The notes under the pieces are model-generated. The model was not told where the DNA came from, made no database searches, and saw only the letters and a list, made by a program, of their open reading frames with translations. From Clostridium sp. DL-VIII (GTDB lineage: Bacteria > Bacillota > Clostridia > Clostridiales > Clostridiaceae): 64,000 nt of DNA. Positions 44,586 to 52,053 of the stretch are shown piece by piece. Positions within the stretch are counted from its first letter, which is position 1. Every line of letters starts with the position of its first letter. The stretch lies in the NCBI RefSeq assembly GCF_000230835.1, contig NZ_CM001240.1:2488501-2552500 (forward strand). The letters run 5' to 3'. The position numbers and the translations under genes were made by a program.

Positions 44586-45332
44586 TTGATATATGATAGT
44601 GTATACATAAAAGAAATTCGTCTCAGGAAAGAAATTTATAAAGAAGATAGCTATATTAATAAGTTACCTGTAGTTAATAATTTAGAGAGATTAGCTTTAT
44701 CAAGTAATGTAAGCTTTTTTGTTGGGGAAAATGGTAGTGGAAAATCAACATTATTAGAAGCTATTGCAGTTAACAGTGGATTTAATGCAGAAGGAGGAAC
44801 TAGAAATTTTTGCTTTTCATCAAGAGAAACGCATTCTGATTTATATAAGTACATTACAGTAGTGAAAAGTGTGAAGCGACCTAATGATGGATTTTTCCTA
44901 AGAGCAGAAAGTTTTTATAATGTGGCTACGGAAATAGAAAGGCTTGATGTAGGAAGTTCTAGAGGAAATCCTGTCATAAACAGTTATGGGGGGACATCGT
45001 TACATAAGATGTCCCATGGTGAAAGTTTTATTACACTCATGACTAATCGTTTTAGTGGAAATGGGTTATATATTTTAGATGAACCAGAAGCGGCATTATC
45101 ACCATTAAAGCAAATGGCTATGCTTAGTATAATTAATGAACTTGTAAAGAAAAAATCCCAGTTTATTATTGCAACTCATTCACCTATATTAATGGCATAC
45201 CCAGATGCAGATATATTTGTGATAGATGATGATGGAATTAGAAAAACTCCTTATAAAAAGACAGATAATTATATGATAACAAGAAGATTTTTAGAGAATC
45301 CTGAAAAAATGATAGATTATTTGTTTGAATAG
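44586..45332 (+). CDS. AAA/ABC-type predicted ATPase (COG3910-like)
   Basis: 248 residues. Walker A is FVGENGSGKSTLLEAIA at about 45-55, the signature-like MSHGESF near 142, Walker B LYILDEPEAALSP, and the H-loop IIATHSP. The whole protein is a compact ABC-type nucleotidase without membrane parts, as in COG3910 single-gene ATPases of unknown role. The start is TTG 44586 with AAGAGGTG at good spacing; the ATG four bases earlier is out of frame and stops after four codons. Confidence 0.8.
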   Translation: MIYDSVYIKEIRLRKEIYKEDSYINKLPVVNNLERLALSSNVSFFVGENGSGKSTLLEAIAVNSGFNAEGGTRNFCFSSRETHSDLYKYITVVKSVKRPNDGFFLRAESFYNVATEIERLDVGSSRGNPVINSYGGTSLHKMSHGESFITLMTNRFSGNGLYILDEPEAALSPLKQMAMLSIINELVKKKSQFIIATHSPILMAYPDADIFVIDDDGIRKTPYKKTDNYMITRRFLENPEKMIDYLFE

Positions 45333-45342
45333 ATTATTAAAG

Positions 45343-46122
45343 TTATTGTACAGTTGATTTTAAATAGCTTATTATTTCTCTTACAGATTCATCATACTTT
45401 AAAAAGCTATGGCCTTCTAAATTTAAGGAGACATGCTTAATATTATTGTTATTTTTGCTATTTTTAACTAGAGTATTGCACATATTTTTGCTTGGCCAGT
45501 ATGAATCATTTTCAGATGAAATGAGCAGTATCTTGCCTTTATAAGAATCTATAGTTATTACAGCATCTGGATTAAAATTATTTTCTATGGAAGTTTCATA
45601 ACATCTGCAAAAATTATTATTTTTTGCATTATTCATAGCCTCCTCATCAATATTAAATTTGATATATGGTAATTCCTTATTACTAAAGGACCATGAAGCT
45701 TTTGGCTGTGCTTTTAAGATACTGAAAAGATCTTCTGGCAAGCCTTGAAAAACATATGAACTAGGAACACAGGCGATAGTGATTACTGATTTCATATAAT
45801 TTGTTAACACTAAAGCAGCTTCTCCTCCTTTAGATTGACCTATAATAATTACTTCATTGTCAGGGATATTGTATTTTTCTTTAATAAAGTTTATGGAATT
45901 CGTAAAATACTCAATTGGAACCATTTCTAAAGACTTTGTAAGTTCTCCGACTCCATAGTATGCTAAGAGTAAAATATTGAAATTCTGTTTTAAGTAATTG
46001 GATAAATCATTACTTATATTAGATGGAAGCCCAGGTACGCTTCCACCCATAATAACTGCTAATCGTTTTCCTTTATTTTCGTAAAAATCTGCATAAATTT
46101 CTTTTGACCTGTATTGCTCCAT
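45343..46122 (-). CDS. Alpha/beta hydrolase (BAAT/dienelactone-hydrolase-like)
   Basis: A 259-residue hydrolase. The nucleophile elbow is IIGQSKGGEAAL, with an aspartate in ISSENDSYWPS and a histidine in NLEGHSFL, a complete triad in the usual order. The fold of acyl-CoA thioesterase/BAAT C-terminal domains is likely; the substrate is unknown. GGAGGT favours the ATG at 46122 over the ATG at 46137. It lies 27 bases downstream of the TetR gene on the same strand, an operon probably repressed by that regulator. Confidence 0.78.
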   Translation of the reverse strand: MEQYRSKEIYADFYENKGKRLAVIMGGSVPGLPSNISNDLSNYLKQNFNILLLAYYGVGELTKSLEMVPIEYFTNSINFIKEKYNIPDNEVIIIGQSKGGEAALVLTNYMKSVITIACVPSSYVFQGLPEDLFSILKAQPKASWSFSNKELPYIKFNIDEEAMNNAKNNNFCRCYETSIENNFNPDAVITIDSYKGKILLISSENDSYWPSKNMCNTLVKNSKNNNNIKHVSLNLEGHSFLKYDESVREIISYLKSTVQ

Positions 46123-46149
46123 TTTAAATACCTCCATAATTTGAATTAT

Positions 46150-46830
46150 TTAGTTAAGAAGTTCTCTGTAATCTGATTCAAGAACGTCATCTATATATTT
46201 ATTAATATTTTCTGCTGTGTAATCTATATTTAGAGCTTTGAGATGATAAGTGCATAAGGTGAAAATTATATCTTTTATTCTACAATCAAGTCTTTCGTTA
46301 AGCCAATTGGTTATTACACCAAATATGCTATGTGTAAGAAGAACTGAAGTTATCTCTATATTATCTATACCACATAAGTGTTTTGTGTTTAAATGCTCTA
46401 ACAGCATTTTTAAATATACAGTTGTTCTATCTAGGATTTCTGTACGTTTATTTTCAAATAATTCATTAATGCCCATGGATTTTACAAACAATATTTTGGC
46501 AAACTCTTTATTTTTTGCGTATATACAGATTGCATTTGTCATTGAGACTGTAAATTGTTCGATTACATTATCTTTTAAAGCATTTGAACTTTCTAAAGCA
46601 GCATTCATACTCATATTTGAAATTTCATCAAAGATTTGTAGCAATATTTCTTCTTTGTTATTAAAGTAAGAATAAAACGAACCTACAGAAATAGAAGCTT
46701 CATTAGTTATATCTTTTATAGAAGTTTCTATATAGCCCTTTTTGGAAAAAACATCAGCAGCAGCTTTTAAAATTACTTTTCGTTTTAATTCTTTTTTATC
46801 TTCTGTTTTTCTTGTAAGAATATTATCCAT
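46150..46830 (-). CDS. TetR/AcrR family regulator
   Basis: 226 residues. The HTH is ILKAAADVFSKKGYIETSIK and DITNEASISVGSFYSYFNNK. The C-terminal ligand domain is helical with no named match. AAGGAG precedes the ATG. A perfect 28-base palindrome lies only 19 bases upstream of the start codon, so autoregulation of this gene and the downstream hydrolase is likely. Confidence 0.87.
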   Translation of the reverse strand: MDNILTRKTEDKKELKRKVILKAAADVFSKKGYIETSIKDITNEASISVGSFYSYFNNKEEILLQIFDEISNMSMNAALESSNALKDNVIEQFTVSMTNAICIYAKNKEFAKILFVKSMGINELFENKRTEILDRTTVYLKMLLEHLNTKHLCGIDNIEITSVLLTHSIFGVITNWLNERLDCRIKDIIFTLCTYHLKALNIDYTAENINKYIDDVLESDYRELLN

Positions 46831-46848
46831 AAAAATTCACTCCTTAAT

Positions 46849-46876
46849 AAAATGAATTTGAATTCAAATTCATTTT
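46849..46876. promoter_or_regulatory. Perfect 28-bp palindrome, TetR operator
   Basis: The left half AAAATGAATTTGAA is followed by its exact complement. It lies between the TetR start and its promoter region. Such a long perfect dyad is very unlikely by chance and is typical of TetR-family autoregulatory sites. Confidence 0.75.
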
Positions 46877-47118
46877 TATTGTAAATCTAAAGATATAGGT
46901 TGTCAATAAAAAAACCAAGGGGGAGTTCTATTCTTTCAATTTTTTAAAGCTCCTGAGACGAGGAGAGCTTGCGCAGATATTTATTTATAAGTCTGATATT
47001 TATAGTAGCACAGGTTTTGTTGGATTTGAAACTTCAGGATTATATTTCAGAAGAATATATATGGTGAACATTATAAATTTATGAACATACTTTAGATGTA
47101 TAGAGTAATATTAAATAA

Positions 47119-48333
47119 GTGACAGAGATAAAAATGTTTAATGATAAACAATTACTTTTAATAGAGAATAAATTGAAAATAAATTTTGAGGGGAAACCAT
47201 TAAAGTTTGTTAATCATATATATCGAAACATCAATCGTTACTTTATACCTATATCGGAATTTATTAACCAATTGGAATGTGAATTTAATAGCCCAAAAAG
47301 TAAAGAAAATATACTATTTAAAGAGAAATATTCAACATGTATAAATTATAAGATTAATAATTATAAGTTTATTATAGTTAATAATGTATTATACTTATCA
47401 TTATTTGATATATGCAGAATGTTAAATGCTAAATCTAGATGGGATTACAATAGTAGTTCCATATCACTTTATTGGGATAGGGATAAGCATGAGAGTTGTA
47501 TGAGACCTCGTGGAAGAGTTGCTTTAATTAGATTTGAAGACGTAACTGCAGGTGATGAGTATTTAGATTCTGACAATCTAGAGAAATTTAGAGTAGTAGC
47601 AGACTATATGTTTTCAGCTGGTGTTCCATTTCATATAGCATGGATACCAAGGTTTATTGATCCTCCAAACGGTATTGACAATGATATATCTAAAGATTAT
47701 AGCATGTCTAATGCAAACTTTCTTTTCACAATTGAGTACTTACTGAACAGAAATGGGATAATTGGCTTGCATGGCTATACTCATCAGTATGGTAATGAGG
47801 TAAGTGCAGATGGTACTGAGTTTAATGAAGAACGGAATAATGATGAAGAGAGTGTAAGAAAAAGAGTTGAAGCAGCTATTAATACGGCAAAAAAATTAGA
47901 ATTGTCTGTGAAGTTTTTTGAGAGCCCTCATTATGCAGCTACTGAATTTCAACAGAGTATATTTGAGCAGTATTTTGAGATAATTTATGAATGTTGCGTA
48001 GGCATCTGGGGATCGCAAATAGTTCTAAGTCCCCGGAATCATAGAACCTTATATATTCCTACACCTTTAGATTATGTAGAAGGGAAAGGTGATACGGAAA
48101 AAATGCTTGATGGAATAAATAATTTAGGTGAAGCCACATTAGCTAGCTTATTTTATCACCCATATATTGATTTTGAATATATAACACTTAAAAGTGATAC
48201 TAATGGATATCCACTAAGTAATTATTCGGAAAATTCTCCACTTCATCGAATAGTAAAAGCTTTATATGATAAAAAGTGTAACTTTGCAAAAATCACAGAC
48301 ATAGGCTGCAATAATAAACCATATCATAAGTGA
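47119..48333 (+). CDS. DUF2334 polysaccharide-deacetylase-like protein, apparently lacking its signal peptide
   Basis: 404 residues. Residues 1-125 resemble a copper-amine-oxidase N-terminal-like domain (YKINNYKFIIVNNVLYLSLF). The rest is DUF2334, with VALIRFEDVTAGDEYLDSDN, FHIAWIPRFIDPPNG and LHGYTHQYG, whose histidines and acidic residues match a deacetylase metal site. Relatives are secreted, but this frame has no signal peptide and starts at a GTG (or an ATG at 47134) without a strong ribosome site. The 5' end may therefore be lost. The GC-richer scrap near 46950 upstream supports rearrangement. Confidence 0.68.
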   Translation: MTEIKMFNDKQLLLIENKLKINFEGKPLKFVNHIYRNINRYFIPISEFINQLECEFNSPKSKENILFKEKYSTCINYKINNYKFIIVNNVLYLSLFDICRMLNAKSRWDYNSSSISLYWDRDKHESCMRPRGRVALIRFEDVTAGDEYLDSDNLEKFRVVADYMFSAGVPFHIAWIPRFIDPPNGIDNDISKDYSMSNANFLFTIEYLLNRNGIIGLHGYTHQYGNEVSADGTEFNEERNNDEESVRKRVEAAINTAKKLELSVKFFESPHYAATEFQQSIFEQYFEIIYECCVGIWGSQIVLSPRNHRTLYIPTPLDYVEGKGDTEKMLDGINNLGEATLASLFYHPYIDFEYITLKSDTNGYPLSNYSENSPLHRIVKALYDKKCNFAKITDIGCNNKPYHK

Positions 48334-48348
48334 ATGCTGAATTTACTA

Positions 48349-48475
48349 AAATTCGATAGTGAAATAGGAGAGAGGCAAGGGACGCTTCGCCTCCACCATA
48401 AAATCCAGGACCATTTGTATGTGGCTTAAATAGCTGCTTACAGGTGGTCGTGTTTTTTTATTGCCACGGGGTAGC
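48349..48475 (+). repeat. Structured intergenic repeat, copy R1
   Basis: Begins just after the DUF2334 stop. It contains GCTTCGCCTCCACCATAAAA, then GGACCATTTGTATGTGGCTT, then ACAGGTGGTCGTG and TTTTTTT. The second part folds into a long imperfect hairpin ending in a U-run, a terminator. A further tail (TTGCCACGGGGTAGC) is shared with copy R3. The first hairpin arm is more diverged here than in other copies. Confidence 0.8.
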
Positions 48476-48649
48476 GTAACAATTAAACCCTCGAAAAGCT
48501 AAAAATCTACAATTTGAATTTAATTTGGGTACTTATTATCTGAAAATATTATTATCTTTCTTTGTGATATTTTATTTTTTATGATCTGGATAACATGTCG
48601 AATATAAATTTGCTAAGTTATTTTCCTTACAAACTAATTCAGTAAATAC

Positions 48650-48706
48650 ACTCCACAATGAAACCTATGAAAATAATCTGGATTTTTTCATGGTTTTCAT
48701 TTACTT
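48650..48706 (+). repeat. Degenerate copy of the structured repeat, R1b
   Basis: CTCCACAATGAAACCTATGA, a short loop, then TTTTTTCATGGTTTTCATT. It matches the 3' half of copy R4 (CTCCACCATGAAACCCACGA) and keeps a hairpin although bases on both arms differ. The rest of 48476-48987 is AT-rich, with no gene recognised, and presumably contains the promoter of the defence operon. Confidence 0.5.
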
Positions 48707-48987
48707 TAGCAATAGATCAATCATGCTATATTATTAGTTCTAAAATAGATTAAGAGATATAAAGAATGGCAATGATATTTATATATCTATATTTTTATAA
48801 ATATAGGATAATTGTACTAAAAATGGAAAGTATTTTGGCGCAGTAATAATTTTAGAATATTGCGATTAATTATAGCAATATATACCTAATTGAAAATTCT
48901 ATAATTGTGAATATATGAATAATGAATTGACAGGTAATCTTATGATATACTGTATATAGATATTTGTTAATAGGATGGTGGAGTAAA

Positions 48988-50127
48988 TTGAAAGAAGATG
49001 AATTTAATAGTTATATATATGGATATGCAAATGTTCAGCAGTATAAAACAGATGTTGCTTTTAAGACATTAGTTGAAGGTGTTAAAGATAATTTGTATAT
49101 TATACCGGATTTTCAAAGGGTTTACAAGTGGACGGATGGTCAGGTTGAAAATTTAGCAGTATCACTTATAAGAGGAATGCCAATTCCGCCAATATATGTT
49201 TATAGAAATGAAATGAATCAGCTTGAAATACTAGATGGACAGCAGCGTATTATAAGCATGGTTTTATATTATATGGGAAAATATACAGAAAAAATACGTA
49301 ATAATTATATTGATTTAAAAATAGATAATACTCCTAATGCATCTTTATTTGATTGTTTAAAGAAAATAAACTTAATAGATAAAAAATATGAGATGAAATA
49401 CTATGAAATTATAAATGGAGAAGAAATGGAAAAAAATGTTGATATTACGTATGAAACACTGCCTATAAATATAAGAAGAAAACTAGATTACACAAATATT
49501 ACTGTTATAGAAATTATTATTGAGAATAAGGAATTGCGTAATCGATATTTATACAAAATATTTGCAAATTTAAATTCGGGAGGTATACCATTAACACCAC
49601 AAGAATTAAGAAATGGTATCTATGGATGTGAATTTTATAAAATGCTTTCAGAAGTTAATGAATCTAATGAAAGATGGAAGGAACTGTTTGGCAATGAAAC
49701 TGACAGTAGTAGAAATATGGAACGTTTATTAACCTTCTGTGCTTATAAATATTATATAAAATTTGAAGATGATAAATTTACTATTGATAATTATAAGAAT
49801 ATGAATAAATTATTAAACGATTTTTCAGAAGAAGCAGTTAAATTTGATGATGCGAAGATTGATGAATATAAAAAAGATATTGAAAATTTTATTAGTTTAC
49901 TAAAAGGAAAGATTCCAAAACAATTGCTAAAAACAGCTTTATTAGAAATTTTATTTACAGTAACAAACAAAACAAATTGCCAAGTAAGTATCACTAAAGA
50001 GTTTTATGATAATATATCAAAGATTAATGAATATAGTAAAACAATTAAAACAGGAAATAGAACAAAATCAGCTATAGAAAGCAAATTAGAGGCGGTATAC
50101 AATGAAATACGCAAGTTTATTGAATAA
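48988..50127 (+). CDS. DUF262 protein (GmrSD/ParB-Srx-like) of a three-gene defence operon
   Basis: 379 residues. The DUF262 core is clear: IIPDFQRVYKW at residues 38-48, GMPIPPIYVY, and LDGQQRIISM at 82-91 (the DGQQR NTP-binding or nuclease motif of GmrS), then FANLNSGGIPLTPQELRNG. The C-terminal part is helical and lacks the DUF1524 HNH domain that GmrSD proteins carry in the same chain or partner. Start: TTG 48988 behind GGTGGAG. It overlaps the ATPase gene by 26 bases. DUF262 domains read or cut modified DNA; with the ATPase and HNH proteins downstream this is a likely anti-phage system. Confidence 0.85.
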   Translation: MKEDEFNSYIYGYANVQQYKTDVAFKTLVEGVKDNLYIIPDFQRVYKWTDGQVENLAVSLIRGMPIPPIYVYRNEMNQLEILDGQQRIISMVLYYMGKYTEKIRNNYIDLKIDNTPNASLFDCLKKINLIDKKYEMKYYEIINGEEMEKNVDITYETLPINIRRKLDYTNITVIEIIIENKELRNRYLYKIFANLNSGGIPLTPQELRNGIYGCEFYKMLSEVNESNERWKELFGNETDSSRNMERLLTFCAYKYYIKFEDDKFTIDNYKNMNKLLNDFSEEAVKFDDAKIDEYKKDIENFISLLKGKIPKQLLKTALLEILFTVTNKTNCQVSITKEFYDNISKINEYSKTIKTGNRTKSAIESKLEAVYNEIRKFIE

Positions 50128-51034
50128 AGTTATAAAAATAATGGAGGACTCTGGTAATAAGAATTGGATTATTATTGGAGACAATTCTATTGGAAAGTCT
50201 GAAGTGCTTAGAGGATATGTGACAAAAAATAAAGAGGCTTATTATATAGACTCTGTAAATCGTGGATTTGACATAAGAAAAGTGATTTTACAGGATATTG
50301 AATCTTTCAGTATTACCAGTAGGCAAATTATAGATACAAGAATAAAAGATGAATTTTATAACTTGACTGATAGCTTTGGAGGAAATGATCATATAGAAAG
50401 ATTGTATCCCTTGTATAAAGATAAATTAAAAAGTTTATTTAAAAATTATCTTGATGTAGATTTTAGCATTGAAAGAGAAGGATATGAGGAAGGATATGGA
50501 GAAGGTCCACTAATATGTAAAATAGATAATATTAAAGCTGAATTATCTAGTGGTTATCAGGCACTTGCTCGTATATTTTCAGAACTTATATTTTACAAGG
50601 ACATTATTAAAGAAAAAGGAATTATTGTTATTGATGAAATTGATGAGTTTTTGTCACCTAAAAATTCAGCGAATATATTAAATTTCTTAATTAGTGAATT
50701 TCCAGGTAATAACTTTATTGTAAGTACACATTCAGGAGATTTAATTGCTAATACTAATGCTGCAAGTATCATTGCGTTGGAAAAAGAAAATTTTAGTATT
50801 TTAGATAGCAATGACTTTACTACATTGACAGAAGTAAATACTCTATTTCATAAGCTGTTTAATAACCAAGAAAGAGAGAAAGATCATTTAGTAGATGATA
50901 AATTACAAAGATTATTTGATTTAAAGATAATTGGAAAATGGACAGAGGAAGAGGAGATTGAATTTAGCAATATAGACTTTAATAACCTTACATCTGTACA
51001 AAAGTTGATTCATAAGCAGATTGAGGAGTGGTAA
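50102..51034 (+). CDS. ABC/AAA-type ATPase of the DUF262 defence operon (PtuA-like)
   Basis: 310 residues. Walker A is IIIGDNSIGKSEV at 23-35. A signature-like LSSGYQAL at 148-155, Walker B GIIVIDEIDEFLSP at 173-186 and the H-loop FIVSTHSGDLI complete an SMC/OLD-type nucleotidase. A helical insertion lies between Walker A and the signature. An ATPase next to an HNH nuclease is the Septu (PtuA-PtuB) plan, though this ATPase is shorter than PtuA. The stop is five bases before the HNH start. Role inferred: nucleotide-dependent gating of the nuclease. Confidence 0.82.
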   Translation: MKYASLLNKVIKIMEDSGNKNWIIIGDNSIGKSEVLRGYVTKNKEAYYIDSVNRGFDIRKVILQDIESFSITSRQIIDTRIKDEFYNLTDSFGGNDHIERLYPLYKDKLKSLFKNYLDVDFSIEREGYEEGYGEGPLICKIDNIKAELSSGYQALARIFSELIFYKDIIKEKGIIVIDEIDEFLSPKNSANILNFLISEFPGNNFIVSTHSGDLIANTNAASIIALEKENFSILDSNDFTTLTEVNTLFHKLFNNQEREKDHLVDDKLQRLFDLKIIGKWTEEEEIEFSNIDFNNLTSVQKLIHKQIEEW

Positions 51035-51039
51035 TTGGT

Positions 51040-51837
51040 ATGAGCAGTGTTACAATAATTGATATACCATCATTTACACCTCAATATGAATCTGATAAGA
51101 GTTACGGTTATAAAGATGCAAATGGAAAGAGGTTGCTGGAACTTCTATATAAAACTACTAATGGGTATTGTATGTATTGCTATTGTAAAATCGATATAGA
51201 TAATAAGAAATTTGGTCAGTTAGAACATGCAATTGAAAAAGATTTTTGTAAAAAAAAATTATCTGAATGCGTTCCTAATATAGGGCTTGCTTGTCCTAAA
51301 TGCAATCAGTCTTTTAAGAATTCGGGTTTGACCAAAAAGGACAAAAATAATAAGATAAAGGGTATATTTACTCATAAGCAAATAGAAAATTTTGAAAAAA
51401 CAGTTTGTAGCAATTCTGTGAAATGCACAAAAGAATGCAGGGAATATAAAATAATTAAAAGGGTTTATTTGCAAAAAAGAAATATTATATTACAGCCTAT
51501 GGGAGTAACTGTAAAAGGACATTCTTATAATATTCAATATAATTTGCTTACATTAACATTTGAACCTAGTGATACGGTAGCGTATACTGATGCTGAGAAA
51601 GAATTTATAAGAGAACATATTTCAAAGTTTAATTTAAATGATTCTATATATAGGACTCGTGAAATACTTAAATTTTGTGAAGATATAATAAATGGAGATA
51701 GATATTTAAGAAAAGGAAAATATAATAATTATATTGTAGATTTGTTTGTAGATAAGCTTGAAAATTTGGATGAAGAAGCAAGGATAAAATTATGTAGTAC
51801 TATTTATATGATAGGAAAGAGTAAGAGAATTATATAG
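51040..51837 (+). CDS. HNH nuclease of the DUF262 defence operon (PtuB/TIGR02646-like)
   Basis: 265 residues. The HNH fold is GYCMYCYCK (Cys44, Cys47), QLEHAIEKDF (catalytic His63), NIGLACPKCNQSFKN (Asn80, Cys85, Cys88, Asn89), followed by a helical C-terminus. The EH...NxxLxCxxCN pattern is that of PtuB and retron-type HNH proteins. A GTG at 51028 is in frame, but the GAGGAG ribosome site overlaps it; the ATG at 51040 is chosen. It is the last gene of the operon; repeat R2 follows within 25 bases. It is probably the effector that cuts DNA or tRNA. Confidence 0.85.
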   Translation: MSSVTIIDIPSFTPQYESDKSYGYKDANGKRLLELLYKTTNGYCMYCYCKIDIDNKKFGQLEHAIEKDFCKKKLSECVPNIGLACPKCNQSFKNSGLTKKDKNNKIKGIFTHKQIENFEKTVCSNSVKCTKECREYKIIKRVYLQKRNIILQPMGVTVKGHSYNIQYNLLTLTFEPSDTVAYTDAEKEFIREHISKFNLNDSIYRTREILKFCEDIINGDRYLRKGKYNNYIVDLFVDKLENLDEEARIKLCSTIYMIGKSKRII

Positions 51838-51860
51838 TAGTATAATTATTTAAGGTCATT

Positions 51861-51953
51861 AAGTGGTGGATTTCATGCCTCCACCATGAAACCTACGACC
51901 ATTTGTATGTGACTTAAATAGTTGCTTACAGGTGGGCGTGGGTTTTTATTATT
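51861..51953 (+). repeat. Structured intergenic repeat, copy R2
   Basis: GTGGTGGA and TCCACCA-type arms form the first short hairpin (AAGTGGTGGATTTC, GCCTCCACCAT). The second hairpin is CCTACGACCATTTGTATGTG to GGTGGGCGTGGG, then TTTTTATT. Relative to R3, both outer arms differ at paired positions (CCTACG with CGTGGG), and the inner pair is GACT/AGTT instead of GGCT/AGCT. Confidence 0.85.
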
Positions 51954-52053
51954 ACAGTATCTTAAACAATCGTGAAATTTAATTAGAATAGAAACATTTT
52001 AAAATAATACTAGGTCATGATATTAAGATATTATTGGTTAAGAGGTTGATTGG

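Noticed and set aside
44582..44596. ATG at 44582 as the ATPase start
   Set aside because: That frame stops after four codons; the in-frame TTG at 44586 has suitable spacing to the ribosome site.
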